DNA of 64,000 nucleotides from Achromobacter deleyi (GCF_902859705.1 NZ_CADIJO010000018.1:53326-117325); one strand, 5' to 3'. Shown: positions 1-8,630, numbered from the stretch's first letter. The notes: generated from the letters alone by a model not told the origin. A program made the numbers and translations.

Positions 1-747
1 GGTCAGGCCGGCGGCCTTGACCTGCTTGGCCAGGCTGACGTTGGGGCCGCCGCCGGCCGTGGAGCTGATCAGCGCGTCGGGGTTGGCCGAGCGGATCTTG
101 GACACGACGGGCGTCCAGTCGGAGCCGTCGATGGGCAGGTATTCCTCGCCCACGACGCGGCCGCCCTGCTTTTCGATGTATTCGCGGGTGAACTTGAGCA
201 TGCCGCGGCCAAACGCGTAGTCGCTGCCCACCAGGAAGAAGGTCTTGGCGCCGCGTTCTTTCATGAAGTGGTCGACCACCGGCGCCACCTGCTGTTCGGG
301 CACCCAGCCGTTGACGTGCATCCAGCGGTTGCACGAGCGGCCTTCGTAGAAAGACGTGTAGATGTACGGCACCTTGCCGCGCGACACGATGGGCAGCGCC
401 GCGTTGCGGGCCGCGCTGGTTTCCATGGCGATGATGGCATCCACCTTTTTCTGGAACACCAGCGTGTCGTAGGCCTTTTGCGCGCCGACCGCGCCCGAGG
501 CGTCGTCGGCGATTTCCAGCACGACCTGGCGGCCCAGGATGCCGCCGGCCGCATTGATTTCGTCGGCGGCCAGTTGCGAAGCCTGCACCACGCCGGGTGC
601 GACGACGCTGTTGGCGCCGGACAGGCCGACCGGCACGCCGATGCGCAAGGGCTCGGCGGCCTGTGCACCGGCCGCGCCGGCCAGCAAGGCGACGAAGGAA
701 AGTCGGGTAAGGAAACTGCGGGGGAAGCTGCGCTGCAAGAACGTCAT
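1..747 (-). CDS. Periplasmic substrate-binding protein of an amide/urea/branched-chain amino-acid type ABC transporter (3' end cut by window edge)
   Basis: The first 249 residues are present; the C-terminus lies beyond the left edge. The protein should bind a small amide, urea or amino acid in the periplasm and deliver it to an ABC permease. It opens with a signal peptide (basic start, then FVALLAGAAGAQA) and continues with AEPLRIGVPVGLSG and DEINAAGGILGRQV, typical of the Leu/Ile/Val-AmiC-FmdD receptor fold. The ATG at 747 has an AAGGAG ribosome site. It follows the nitrilase gene by 61 bases on the same strand, so the two are probably one operon in which the hydrolase acts on the imported compound. 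The exact substrate cannot be read from the sequence. Confidence 0.85.
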   Translation of the reverse strand, partial: MTFLQRSFPRSFLTRLSFVALLAGAAGAQAAEPLRIGVPVGLSGANSVVAPGVVQASQLAADEINAAGGILGRQVVLEIADDASGAVGAQKAYDTLVFQKKVDAIIAMETSAARNAALPIVSRGKVPYIYTSFYEGRSCNRWMHVNGWVPEQQVAPVVDHFMKERGAKTFFLVGSDYAFGRGMLKFTREYIEKQGGRVVGEEYLPIDGSDWTPVVSKIRSANPDALISSTAGGGPNVSLAKQVKAAGLT

Positions 748-808
748 GGAATTTCTCCTTGGGGGCCGGCTATCCGCCGTTGTACGTGGGGTGTGAAGAG
801 AGTCGGGT

Positions 809-1699
809 TCAGCCCTGCCGGGGCGCGTCGGTGGCGCCCAGCAGTTCGTCATACAGGTCGCAGCGCCGGTCGCGCAGCACGTGGTTGAAGGCGTTCAACT
901 GCCGCGCCCGGCGCGAGGCCGCCAGGTCCACCGGGGCGACCAGCACTTCTTCCTGGTCGAAGCTGGCGGGGCCGGCAGCCGTCCAGCCTTGCGAGCCGAC
1001 GATCAGGCTGCGGCCCACGAACGGCTGGCCGCGTTCGGTGCCGACGCGGTCGGCGCACACCACGGTCAGGCCGTTGCTGTGGGCGCCGGCAATGGCCAGC
1101 GCATGCGCCATGGCCGGGCCGTCGGGCGTCTGGCCCGGCATAGGCACCCAGTTGGTGGGCACGGCCACGATGTCGGCGCCGCGCATGGCCAGCAGGCGGT
1201 AGACCTCGGGAAACCAGCCGTCATAGCAGATGGCCACGCCCAAGCGGCCCAGTTCGGTGTGAAACACCGGCAGGCCCAGGTCGCCCGGTTCGAAGAACAG
1301 GTTTTCGTCGCCCCACAGGTGCAGCTTGCGGTAGGTGCCCAGGTAACCGGCGGGGCCGGCGATCAGCGCGGCGTTGTAGAGCCGGTCGCCGCTGCGTTCG
1401 GCGATGCCGGCGACCAGATAGATGCCCAGCCGCTGCGCCAGCGCGATCCAGGCTTGGGCGCTGGGGCCGTCCGGCACCGTTTCGGCCAGTGCAAAGGCTT
1501 CCTGGCGGCTCTCGAACATGTAGCCGGTGTTGGCCAGTTCGGGCAGCACCACCAGCTGCGCGCCCTGGGCGGCGGCCTGTTCGACCAGTTCGATGGAACG
1601 CGCCAGGTTGGCGGCCACGCACCCCATTTGCGGGGCGGTCTGCACGCTGGCCACCCGGATCGCGGACGGCGCGGCGTCCTGCGGCTGTGAAACTTGCAT
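809..1699 (-). CDS. Carbon-nitrogen hydrolase, nitrilase superfamily (amidase-like)
   Basis: A 296-residue cytoplasmic hydrolase expected to cleave a non-peptide C-N bond (amide, carbamoyl or nitrile). The Glu-Lys-Cys triad is visible: E54 in VVLPELANTGY, K125 in YRKLHLW and C159 in ICYDGWFPE. The length fits the aliphatic amidase/N-carbamoyl hydrolase branches. The ATG at 1699 is preferred over an in-frame ATG 15 codons upstream because AGGAG stands just before it and the upstream start falls at the leader hairpin. It is the first gene of an operon with the amide-type receptor. An 11-bp-arm terminator hairpin lies between its promoter region and its ribosome site, suggesting attenuation. Confidence 0.88.
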   Translation of the reverse strand: MQVSQPQDAAPSAIRVASVQTAPQMGCVAANLARSIELVEQAAAQGAQLVVLPELANTGYMFESRQEAFALAETVPDGPSAQAWIALAQRLGIYLVAGIAERSGDRLYNAALIAGPAGYLGTYRKLHLWGDENLFFEPGDLGLPVFHTELGRLGVAICYDGWFPEVYRLLAMRGADIVAVPTNWVPMPGQTPDGPAMAHALAIAGAHSNGLTVVCADRVGTERGQPFVGRSLIVGSQGWTAAGPASFDQEEVLVAPVDLAASRRARQLNAFNHVLRDRRCDLYDELLGATDAPRQG

Positions 1700-1730
1700 G
1701 CGGTCTCCTGTTGCGGATTTGAAAACGAAA

Positions 1731-1768
1731 AAGCCCCCGACCACGCAGTGCGTGTGAGTCGGGGGCTT
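1731..1768 (-). terminator. Intrinsic terminator-like hairpin in the nitrilase leader (possible attenuator)
   Basis: Perfect 11-bp arms (AAGCCCCCGAC / GTCGGGGGCTT on the plus strand). Read on the minus strand, the stem ends in GGGGGCTT and runs straight into TTTCGTTTT, an almost continuous U-tract. Only about 30 bases separate it from the nitrilase start, too few for a separate promoter, so transcripts for the nitrilase must pass through it. A second hairpin, GCAGCA/TGCTGC at 1792-1808, lies just upstream. The layout fits a transcription attenuator better than the end of the GFA gene 220 bases upstream. Confidence 0.6.
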
Positions 1769-1814
1769 CTATAGCCAGACGGAAAGTTCGGGCAGCAGTT
1801 ATTGCTGCGGGGTG

Positions 1815-1883
1815 CTACCGGGTACTGCGGCGCGGGCCTGGGCCTGGCGCCTTGGGATCAGTGCTGATCCTGTGGCGAATCAT
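1815..1883 (-). CDS. Candidate 22-codon leader peptide upstream of the nitrilase
   Basis: A short open frame (begins MIRHRISTDPK, ends GPRRSTR, Arg/Pro-rich) ends 47 bases before the leader terminator hairpin. Its codons 5-10 overlap an inverted repeat, GGATCAG/CTGATCC at 1857-1872. It has no convincing ribosome site. Its position is that of an attenuation leader, but the codon content does not point to one regulatory amino acid. It could equally be untranslated leader. Confidence 0.22.
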   Translation of the reverse strand: MIRHRISTDPKAPGPGPRRSTR

Positions 1884-1990
1884 AGGGATGCGCTGGCGCC
1901 GCGGACAATAAGAGGTTTCCCGGACAGCGTGATGAGGCCCGGATTTTGCGGCGGGGATTTCCCGGGCCGTGGCCCGGTGCGACAATGGCG

Positions 1991-2335
1991 TCAGGCGTTG
2001 CGGCCGTCGTACGGAATACGCGTCAGGCCCGCCAGATCCACGCTGACCAGGCAACGCGCGTTCACCGCGGCAGTTGCCTCGCCGGTGGGGCTGGCGCCAA
2101 AGCCGAACGGCGCGCAGCCGCAGTGGGCGCAGAAGTGATGCGCAATCACGTGCTTGTTGAATTTGTAGGTCGACAGGCTGTCTGTCGATGACGTGATGCG
2201 CAGCTTGCCGCGCGGCACGAACCACAGCAGGTAGCCCTTGCGGCTACAGTGCGAACAGTTGCATTCCAGTACCTGTGACGGCTCGCCTTCGACTTCGAAG
2301 GTAATCTTTCCGCAGTGGCAGCTTCCTTGTTGCAT
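1991..2335 (-). CDS. GFA-domain (CENP-V/GFA family) zinc-binding protein
   Basis: A 114-residue protein of the glutathione-dependent formaldehyde-activating enzyme/CENP-V fold. The zinc cysteines are plain: CHCG near residue 6, CNCSHC near residue 29 and CAHCG near residue 73. Members of this small family often have no known reaction, so a thiol or aldehyde-adduct role is only a family-level guess. The ATG at 2335 has AAGGAG at good spacing and is chosen over an in-frame start 38 codons upstream that would overlap the divergent gene. It is transcribed away from the VOC gene. Confidence 0.85.
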   Translation of the reverse strand: MQQGSCHCGKITFEVEGEPSQVLECNCSHCSRKGYLLWFVPRGKLRITSSTDSLSTYKFNKHVIAHHFCAHCGCAPFGFGASPTGEATAAVNARCLVSVDLAGLTRIPYDGRNA

Positions 2336-2447
2336 GGCCTGGCTCCTTGGGTGGCGGTCGTGTCTCTGCGACCGATGCGATTGCCGACAGCCATCATAAA
2401 ACGACGCGGCGCCTGCCGTCGCGGCCCCTGACCAAAGGAGACCCCTC

Positions 2448-2876
2448 ATGCCCCGACTATCCGCCTATCTCAGTTTCGACGGCAACTGCGCCGAGGCCAT
2501 GCAATTCTACGAACGCGTGCTGGGCGGGCGCATCGAAGCGTTGCTGCGCTACACGGACGCGCCGCCGGACGCGGCCATGCCGGACCTGTCGGCCGAAGAT
2601 GCCGAACGCATCATGTACGCCCGCCTGGCGCTGGACGAACAACTGCTGATGGCCAGCGACGCCACCGCCGGGCACCCCTACCCCGGCAAGCAGGGCATGG
2701 CGCTGTCGCTGGCGTATCCCACGGTGTCGGACGCCCACCGCATTTTTGACATGCTGGCGGAAGGCGGCAGCGTTACCATGCCGCTGCAGAAAACGTTCTG
2801 GGCCGAAGCCCATGGCGCGCTGATCGACCGCTTTGAGACCCGCTGGATGATCAGCGGCGGGCGGTTGACCCATTAG
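2448..2876 (+). CDS. VOC-superfamily protein, PhnB/3-demethylubiquinone methyltransferase-like
   Basis: A 142-residue protein matching the PhnB-like branch of the vicinal oxygen chelate fold: N-terminal LSFDGNCAEAMQFYERVLGG, then the central DEQLLMASDA strand and C-terminal FWAEAHGALIDRF. Such proteins are widespread glyoxalase-fold enzymes, mostly without an assigned substrate. AAAGGAG precedes the ATG. It stands alone, divergent from the GFA gene, with the DHA2 exporter 69 bases downstream. Confidence 0.85.
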   Translation: MPRLSAYLSFDGNCAEAMQFYERVLGGRIEALLRYTDAPPDAAMPDLSAEDAERIMYARLALDEQLLMASDATAGHPYPGKQGMALSLAYPTVSDAHRIFDMLAEGGSVTMPLQKTFWAEAHGALIDRFETRWMISGGRLTH

Positions 2877-2945
2877 CGCGCTGCGGGTGCCGGCCCGCTA
2901 CCATTGCCGACCCATTACCCGCCCGCGCGGCGAAGGATTCAACCC

Positions 2946-4376
2946 ATGACGCATGGCATACACGGCAAGCAACGCTGGTGGGCCTTGATGGTGCTTTGCC
3001 TGGGCGTGCTGATGATCGTGCTGGACACCACGATCGTCAACGTCGCCCTGCCCTCGATTCGCGAAGACCTGCATTTCACCGAGACATCGCTGGTGTGGGT
3101 GGTGAACGCCTACATGCTGACCTTCGGCGGCTTTCTGCTGCTGGGCGGGCGGCTGGGCGACCTGCTGGGCCACCGCCGCATGTTCCTGGCGGGGCTGACG
3201 CTGTTCACCGTGGCGTCCCTGGCCTGTGGCCTGGCGCAGGGCCAGGGGCTGCTGATCGCGGCCCGCGCGGCGCAGGGGCTGGGCGGCGCGGTGGTGTCGG
3301 CGGTGTCGCTGTCGCTGATCATGAACTTGTTCACCGAGGCCGGCGAGCGCGCCCGCGCCATGGGCGTGTACGGCTTTGTCTGTGCGGGCGGGGGCAGCAT
3401 CGGCGTGCTGCTGGGCGGCTTGCTGACCAGCGCGCTGTCGTGGCACTGGATCTTCCTGGTCAATATTCCCATTGGCGTGCTGGTGTATGCGCTGTGCCTG
3501 CGGCTGCTGCCGGCGGCCAAGGCGCAGGCGGCGGGCGGCAAGCTGGACGTGGCGGGCGCGGTGACCGTGACGGCGTCGCTGATGCTGGCGGTGTACGCCG
3601 TCGTCAACGGCAACGAGGCCGGCTGGACGTCGGCGCAATCCCTGGGGCTGATCGGCGCGGCGGTGCTGTTGATGGCGCTGTTCCTGCTGATCGAAGCGCG
3701 CGTGGCGGCACCCTTGATGCCGCTGGGGCTGTTCCGGCTGCGCAACGTGGCCACGGCCAATGTCGTGGGCGTGCTGTGGGCGGCGGCCATGTTTGCCTGG
3801 TTTTTCGTGTCGGCGCTGTACATGCAGCTGGTGCTGCGCTACGACGCCATGCAGGTGGGCCTGGCGTTTCTGCCGGCCAACCTGATCATGGCGGCGTTTT
3901 CGCTGGGGCTGTCGGCCAAGCTGGTGATGCGCTTTGGCATCCGCGGGCCGCTGACCACGGGCCTGTTGCTGGCGGCGCTGGGGCTGGCGCTGTTTGCCCG
4001 CGCGCCCATCGACGGCAGCTTCGTGGCCGACGTGCTGCCGGGCATGCTGCTGCTGGGGCTGGGCGCGGGCATTGCCTTCAACCCCATGCTGCTGGCGGCC
4101 ATGAGCGATGTGGAACCCAGCCAGTCCGGCCTGGCATCGGGCGTGGTGAACACCGCGTTCATGATGGGCGGCGCGCTGGGGCTGGCGGTACTGGCCAGCC
4201 TGGCCGCGGCCCGCACCACGGCGCTGGCCGCAGGCGGCGCAGCGCCGGTCGTGGCACTCAACGGCGGCTACCAGCTGACCTTTCTGGCGGGCGCCGGGAT
4301 CGCCGCGGTGGCCGGTTTGCTGAGCGGTGCGCTGGTGCGGTCGCGCAACCGCGACCTGCCGGCCCACGACTTTTAA
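2946..4376 (+). CDS. MFS drug:proton antiporter, DHA2 (EmrB/QacA) type
   Basis: A 476-residue inner-membrane exporter with the pattern of 14 transmembrane segments. Motif D1 (LDTTIVNVALPSI) lies in helix 1 and motif A (GGRLGDLLGHRRMF) follows helix 2, both hallmarks of DHA2 multidrug exporters. It probably expels hydrophobic or cationic compounds using the proton gradient. The ATG at 2946 (MTHGIHGK) follows a GAAGGA site; an in-frame ATG 14 codons upstream has none. There is no adaptor gene beside it, so it is not an EmrAB pair. Confidence 0.88.
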   Translation: MTHGIHGKQRWWALMVLCLGVLMIVLDTTIVNVALPSIREDLHFTETSLVWVVNAYMLTFGGFLLLGGRLGDLLGHRRMFLAGLTLFTVASLACGLAQGQGLLIAARAAQGLGGAVVSAVSLSLIMNLFTEAGERARAMGVYGFVCAGGGSIGVLLGGLLTSALSWHWIFLVNIPIGVLVYALCLRLLPAAKAQAAGGKLDVAGAVTVTASLMLAVYAVVNGNEAGWTSAQSLGLIGAAVLLMALFLLIEARVAAPLMPLGLFRLRNVATANVVGVLWAAAMFAWFFVSALYMQLVLRYDAMQVGLAFLPANLIMAAFSLGLSAKLVMRFGIRGPLTTGLLLAALGLALFARAPIDGSFVADVLPGMLLLGLGAGIAFNPMLLAAMSDVEPSQSGLASGVVNTAFMMGGALGLAVLASLAAARTTALAAGGAAPVVALNGGYQLTFLAGAGIAAVAGLLSGALVRSRNRDLPAHDF

Positions 4377-4445
4377 ATTCTTTACGGCGGCGGCAAGGGG
4401 CTTGCAGTAATCTGGCGGCGCCCCTTCTACAGGAAGCCCACCGCC

Positions 4446-5627
4446 ATGACATTCCTTGCCAGCGCCAACCTGTTGCGCCGCCGGGACGGCCACGAAGCCC
4501 GCGTGACCTTCGTCGAGCTGTTCTTTGATCTGGTCTACGTCTTCGCGGTCACCCAGCTGTCTCACAGCCTGCTGCACGACCTGACGTTGATGGGCGCCAT
4601 CCACACGCTGGTGCTGTGGTTCGCGGTGTGGCTGGGGTGGCAGTACACCTGCTGGGTCACCAACTGGTTCGACCCCGACGCGCTGCCGATGCGCCTGATG
4701 CTGTTCGCGGTGATGCTGGCGGGCCTGGTGGCCGCTGCGGTGCTGCCGGGCGCGTTTGGCGAGAACGGGCTGATCTTCGCGATGAGCTACGTGCTGATCC
4801 AGGTGGGGCGCACGCTGTTTGTAGTGCTGCACCTGGGGCCGTCGCACCCGCTGGCGCCGAACTTTCGCCGCATGCTGGGCTGGCTGTGCATTTCAGGGGT
4901 GCTGTGGATCGCGGGCGGCCTGGCTGACGGCGATGCCCGGCTGGCGCTGTGGGCGCTGGCGGTGGCCTGCGAATACCTGTCGCCCATGACGGGGTTCTGG
5001 CTGCCGGGCCTGGGCCGTTCGACCACCCGAGACTGGACCATCGAAGGCGGCCACCTGGCCGAGCGCTGCCAGTTGTTTGTCATCGTGGCGCTGGGCGAAA
5101 CGCTGCTGATCACCGGGGCCACGCTGGGCGAGCATCCGCACTGGGATGCGCCGACTCTGATCGCGCTGCTGGCGGCCTTTCTGGGCACCGCCGCCATGTG
5201 GTGGGTGTACTTCGACACCAGCAGCAAGGACGGCAGCCATGCCATCGCCCACCACGCCGATCCGGGCAGGGTCGGCGCCTACTTCCACTATGTGCACGTG
5301 ATATTGATTGCCGGGGTGATCGTGTCGGCGGTGGCCAATGAACTGGTGATTCTGCACCCGGACGGGCGCATCACCACGGCGGCCGCGGCGGCCTTGGTGG
5401 GCGGGCCGGCGCTGTACCTGCTGGGCAACGCCATTTACAAGACGGTGGTGTACGGGCGGTTTCCGCTGTCGCACATCGTCGGCCTGGTGCTGCTGGCGGT
5501 GCTGGCGCCGGTGGCCTTCGTGACCGACAACCTGATGGTGGGCGGGCTGACCACGCTGATCATGATCGTGGTGGCCACGTGGGAAAGCCTGTCGCGGCGC
5601 GCAGGGCATGCCCACGCACCGCTTTGA
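4446..5627 (+). CDS. ltrA: Low temperature requirement protein A (LtrA) family membrane protein
   Basis: A 393-residue polytopic inner-membrane protein with the LtrA family signatures VELFFDLVYVFAVTQLS near residue 22 and LAERCQLFVIVALGE near residue 205. The family is named for a Listeria low-temperature growth gene but its molecular function is unknown. The start follows ACAGGAAG, 70 bases after the DHA2 exporter, so they may share a transcript. A GC-rich hairpin separates it from the convergent AraC gene. Confidence 0.85.
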   Translation: MTFLASANLLRRRDGHEARVTFVELFFDLVYVFAVTQLSHSLLHDLTLMGAIHTLVLWFAVWLGWQYTCWVTNWFDPDALPMRLMLFAVMLAGLVAAAVLPGAFGENGLIFAMSYVLIQVGRTLFVVLHLGPSHPLAPNFRRMLGWLCISGVLWIAGGLADGDARLALWALAVACEYLSPMTGFWLPGLGRSTTRDWTIEGGHLAERCQLFVIVALGETLLITGATLGEHPHWDAPTLIALLAAFLGTAAMWWVYFDTSSKDGSHAIAHHADPGRVGAYFHYVHVILIAGVIVSAVANELVILHPDGRITTAAAAALVGGPALYLLGNAIYKTVVYGRFPLSHIVGLVLLAVLAPVAFVTDNLMVGGLTTLIMIVVATWESLSRRAGHAHAPL

Positions 5628-5634
5628 GGCGTAA

Positions 5635-5656
5635 CCGGGCCTTCGCGCAGGCCCGG
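5635..5656. terminator. GC-rich hairpin between convergent ltrA and araC-type genes
   Basis: Arms CCGGGCC and GGCCCGG with an 8-base loop, seven bases past the ltrA stop. There is no T-run on either side, so it may be a weak or Rho-assisted bidirectional terminator. Confidence 0.4.
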
Positions 5657-5670
5657 GCCGTACGGCGGCT

Positions 5671-6591
5671 TTAGCGCCGCTTTCCGAACACCGACTTGGG
5701 CGTGCGGCCGTGAAAGCGGGTGAAGGCCGCGCTGAAGTTGGCCGGATGCCGGTAGCCCACGCGATATGCCGCCTGCGCCACCTGGCAGCCGGTTTCCAAT
5801 AATTCCCAGGCGCGGCGCATGCGCAGTTCGGTCAGCAGGCGGCCGGGGCTGGTGCCGTAGTGCTTGCGAAAGCCCTCTTTCAGCTTGAACTCGTTCAGGC
5901 CGGTGGCCAGGCACAGGTACTGCACGGTCAGGTCGCGGTCCAGTTGCTCGACCATCAGCGCGCGGGCCTGTTCCAGCCGGGCGATGTCGGCCTGGCTGAG
6001 CCGGCCGGGTTCCGGCGGGGCCGCCAGTGATCGCAACTGACGCGACAGCAGCGTCAGGGCCTTGATGTGGCCGTCCAGCGGATCGCAGCCCTGGACCAAT
6101 TCGCTGGCCAGGGCGGCCAGGTCGGTTGGCGTGCGGCCTTGCGCCAGCTGGCGCAAGGTGCCGTCGCCCAGCAAGGCGTTGGCCTGGGCGTCGCCGGCAT
6201 AGCGGCGCAATGCGGGTTCGCCGACCAGCAGGCGCAGCTGCGACACGGTGGCCCCGCCGGCATAGCGGCGTTCGCCATGGCGGCGGCCGAAGGACGTGAC
6301 GGTGGTGTGGCCGCCGCGAAAATCCAGCGCCGAGCCATCCGCGCCGCAGTAGGCCGACGCGCCGTGCAAGGCCAGCGTGATGGCCAGCGTGCGCCCGCCC
6401 TGCCCGGCGGCCGATTCCTCGATCAGGTCCTGGCTGGGGGTGTAGCGCGAATGCACCAGGGCCAGGTCTGCATCCAGGTCCAGCCAGTCGGCGTGGCAAT
6501 CGCCAGCGTGCGCCGGCAATGCGACGCGGCGCCAGCCAGGGCGCAGGGCGGCGGCGGGACGGGCGAGCGTGGCGGCAAGGCGCAGGGACAT
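5671..6591 (-). CDS. AraC-family transcriptional regulator, PchR-like
   Basis: A 306-residue regulator with a C-terminal double helix-turn-helix: LTVQYLCLATGLNEFKLKEG, then QVAQAAYRVGYRHPANFSAAF. The form FKxxFR.HYGTSPGRLL is typical of PchR-type siderophore regulators. The N-terminal half is a divergent effector-binding domain with many glycines. It is transcribed away from a methyltransferase gene, and the shared promoter carries two direct repeats 21 bp apart. Regulation of the methyltransferase is therefore likely; a link to iron is only suggested by the PchR-like tail. Confidence 0.87.
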   Translation of the reverse strand: MSLRLAATLARPAAALRPGWRRVALPAHAGDCHADWLDLDADLALVHSRYTPSQDLIEESAAGQGGRTLAITLALHGASAYCGADGSALDFRGGHTTVTSFGRRHGERRYAGGATVSQLRLLVGEPALRRYAGDAQANALLGDGTLRQLAQGRTPTDLAALASELVQGCDPLDGHIKALTLLSRQLRSLAAPPEPGRLSQADIARLEQARALMVEQLDRDLTVQYLCLATGLNEFKLKEGFRKHYGTSPGRLLTELRMRRAWELLETGCQVAQAAYRVGYRHPANFSAAFTRFHGRTPKSVFGKRR

Positions 6592-6632
6592 GAAGGGCGA
6601 AAGCGTATCGAAAAGCGGGCAGCACGCCGAAC

Positions 6633-6664
6633 CGCATACGAATCGATCCGGTACGCATATGAAT
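6633..6664. promoter_or_regulatory. Direct-repeat candidate operator for the AraC-type regulator
   Basis: CGCATACGAAT at 6633-6643 and CGCATATGAAT at 6654-6664 differ at one base and are spaced 21 bp start to start, two helical turns. That is the usual geometry for an AraC monomer pair. They lie in the 137-bp divergent promoter between the regulator and the methyltransferase. Confidence 0.5.
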
Positions 6665-6728
6665 GTGAATGATAGGCGTTCGCAGAAATAAATACCATTG
6701 CGGGATGCCCTTCAATTCGAGGAATCCG

Positions 6729-7769
6729 ATGCCTGCCTCTCCCCTTCCCCTGCAACGTTATTGGGACCTGGCCGCAGCCCCCGTTCAATCCGCGGCGCTG
6801 GACGCCGCGCTGGAACTGGGCGTGTTCGAACAGTTAGCCTCGCCCGCCGATGCCGCTCAGGTCGCGCAGGCGATGGCGCTACGGCCTGCCGCCGTCACGC
6901 CTTTGCTGGACATGCTCTGGAGCCTGGGGCTGCTGCGGCGCCTGGAAGGCGAGCCGCCACAGTATTGCTGCGCCCCGCTGGCGGCGCAGCATTTCGTGCC
7001 GGGCCAACCCGGCTATTGCGCCGACGCCTGGCGCTACCGGCGCCGGTCGCTGCTGCACTTCAGCGAGCAGTTGGGCCAGTTGTTGCCGCAGGACGGCCCG
7101 GCCATGGACCCCTATGTGCAGCCCGAAGCCGGCGCCTGGGCCAACGCGGCGCGGGTGCAAATCGGCCAGGAACAGCGCGCCATCGCGGTCGCCGCGGCGC
7201 GCGAGGCGATCGCCTGCGTGCCGGCGGCCGCCCGCGCGCAACGCATCCTGGACCTGGGCGGCGGCCCGGGCTTGATAGGCATCGCGCTGGTGCAGGACCG
7301 GCCCGGCGCCACCGGCGTGGTGTTCGATTGGCCCGCCACGGTAGCCGTGGCGCAAGAGAACATCGACGCGGCCGGCCTGGCTGACCGCATGAGCGTCATC
7401 GGCGGTGATCTGGCAACGGCCGACATCGGCCACGGCTACGACCTGATCTGGTGCTCGTCGGTGCTGCATTTCGTGCCCGATGCGCAGGCGGCGCTGCGCA
7501 AGATGCACGACGCGCTGGCGCCGGGCGGGCAGTTGGTGATTGCCCATGCCGAAATACCCGCCGACGCGGATGCCGCCGCGCGGGTCTTGCCGTACTACCT
7601 GCCAATGCTGCTGCTGGGACGGCGCGTGACGCGAACGGGCGACATGGCGCAGGCGCTGCGCGATGCGGGGTGGGTGGACGTGCGCGGGTTCGACGCAGAT
7701 CGCTTTCCGATGGCCCCGCTGCGGGTGCTGTCGGCACGACGCGGCGCGCTGCGCGGATTTTCCAGATAG
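6729..7769 (+). CDS. SAM-dependent O-methyltransferase with winged-helix dimerisation domain
   Basis: A 346-residue class I methyltransferase of the acetylserotonin O-methyltransferase/plant OMT type. Residues 1-100 form the dimerisation winged helix (ALDAALELGVFEQL, then TPLLDMLWSLGLLRR). The SAM site is ILDLGGGPGLIGIAL near residue 175, followed by LIWCSSVLHFVPD and LAPGGQLVIAHAE. The methyl acceptor is unknown; such enzymes act on phenols, polyketides or quinone-like products. The ATG at 6729 follows CGAGGAA, preferred over an in-frame ATG 20 codons upstream. It is divergent from the AraC regulator. Confidence 0.85.
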   Translation: MPASPLPLQRYWDLAAAPVQSAALDAALELGVFEQLASPADAAQVAQAMALRPAAVTPLLDMLWSLGLLRRLEGEPPQYCCAPLAAQHFVPGQPGYCADAWRYRRRSLLHFSEQLGQLLPQDGPAMDPYVQPEAGAWANAARVQIGQEQRAIAVAAAREAIACVPAAARAQRILDLGGGPGLIGIALVQDRPGATGVVFDWPATVAVAQENIDAAGLADRMSVIGGDLATADIGHGYDLIWCSSVLHFVPDAQAALRKMHDALAPGGQLVIAHAEIPADADAAARVLPYYLPMLLLGRRVTRTGDMAQALRDAGWVDVRGFDADRFPMAPLRVLSARRGALRGFSR

Positions 7770-7787
7770 CGCGCGGCCCTAAACCCA

Positions 7788-8630
7788 TCACGCGCCCGGC
7801 CGGTGCTGCGCCAGCACCTCGCTCATCGAATGCGCTGCGTCCTGCAATACCGGCACGGCGCGCAGCAGGTCGTCCAGCATCAGCCGGGCCGTGGGCGCGT
7901 GGCAGGCCACCGCCGCCACCACGCGGTCCTGCGCATCGCGCACCGGCACGGCCACGGCGCTCATGCCGCGCACGAATTCCTCGTTGTCGATGCCGATGCC
8001 GCGCGCGGCCAGGCGTTCCAGTTCGTCTTCCAGCCGCGCCGGGTCGGTCAGCGTGCGCGGCGTGTTGCGCGTCAACGGCAAGCGCGCCAGCACGCGGCCG
8101 CGTTCGAGCCGGTTCATGGACGCCAGAAACAGCTTGCCGCTGGCGGTGCAATGCATCGGCACGTGGCTGCCCACCGCGAAGAACAAGCGCAAGGGTTCAA
8201 TGGTTTCCACACGTTCCATGTAGACGACCTGGTCGCCGTCGGGCGCAGTCAGGTTGCAGGTTTCGCCCAGCTTGCCCACCAGTTGCGCCAGCACGGCGCG
8301 GCAGGCGCGGGTGAAGGCGGACGCGCGCAGCGTGGACAGCGCCAATGCGGTGGCCTGTGGGCCGGGGACGAAACCGTTTTCAGTCGGCGTGGCGGCGGCG
8401 TAACCGGCGCGCTGCATCGCGGCCAGCAATCGCATCAGCGTGGACTTGGGCATCTCCAGCCGCTGCGCCAGTTGCGCCAGCGTGGGCGGATGCTGCGCCC
8501 GCGCCAGGTAGTCCAGCACCCGCAACGCGCGCAAGGACCGGGCATCGTCCGGCGCCTCGGCGCCTTCGGCCGCCGCCTGCGGCGATGCTGCACTGCGATT
8601 TTGAAACCGAAGAGGCATGTTCTGTTCCAT
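7788..8630 (-). CDS. IclR-family transcriptional regulator
   Basis: A 280-residue regulator: the N-terminal winged helix (LRALRVLDYLARAQHPPTLA, then LEMPKSTLMRLLAAM) is followed by the effector domain with HCTASGKLFLA and the C-terminal VAVPVRDAQDRVVAAVA. The start at 8630 (MEQNMPLRF) has only a weak ribosome site; an internal ATG at 8618 is possible. It is divergent from the GMC dehydrogenase and MHS transporter genes, which it most likely controls. Confidence 0.88.
   Translation of the reverse strand: MEQNMPLRFQNRSAASPQAAAEGAEAPDDARSLRALRVLDYLARAQHPPTLAQLAQRLEMPKSTLMRLLAAMQRAGYAAATPTENGFVPGPQATALALSTLRASAFTRACRAVLAQLVGKLGETCNLTAPDGDQVVYMERVETIEPLRLFFAVGSHVPMHCTASGKLFLASMNRLERGRVLARLPLTRNTPRTLTDPARLEDELERLAARGIGIDNEEFVRGMSAVAVPVRDAQDRVVAAVACHAPTARLMLDDLLRAVPVLQDAAHSMSEVLAQHRPGA

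Noticed and set aside
2898..4847. A 649-codon open frame opposite the DHA2 exporter and ltrA
   Set aside because: Composition is Gln/His/Arg-rich with no motif, and it covers two intact genes on the other strand.
6655..6690. Fur box near the methyltransferase promoter
   Set aside because: GAATGTGAATGATAGG resembles only part of the Fur consensus; the direct repeats explain the region better.
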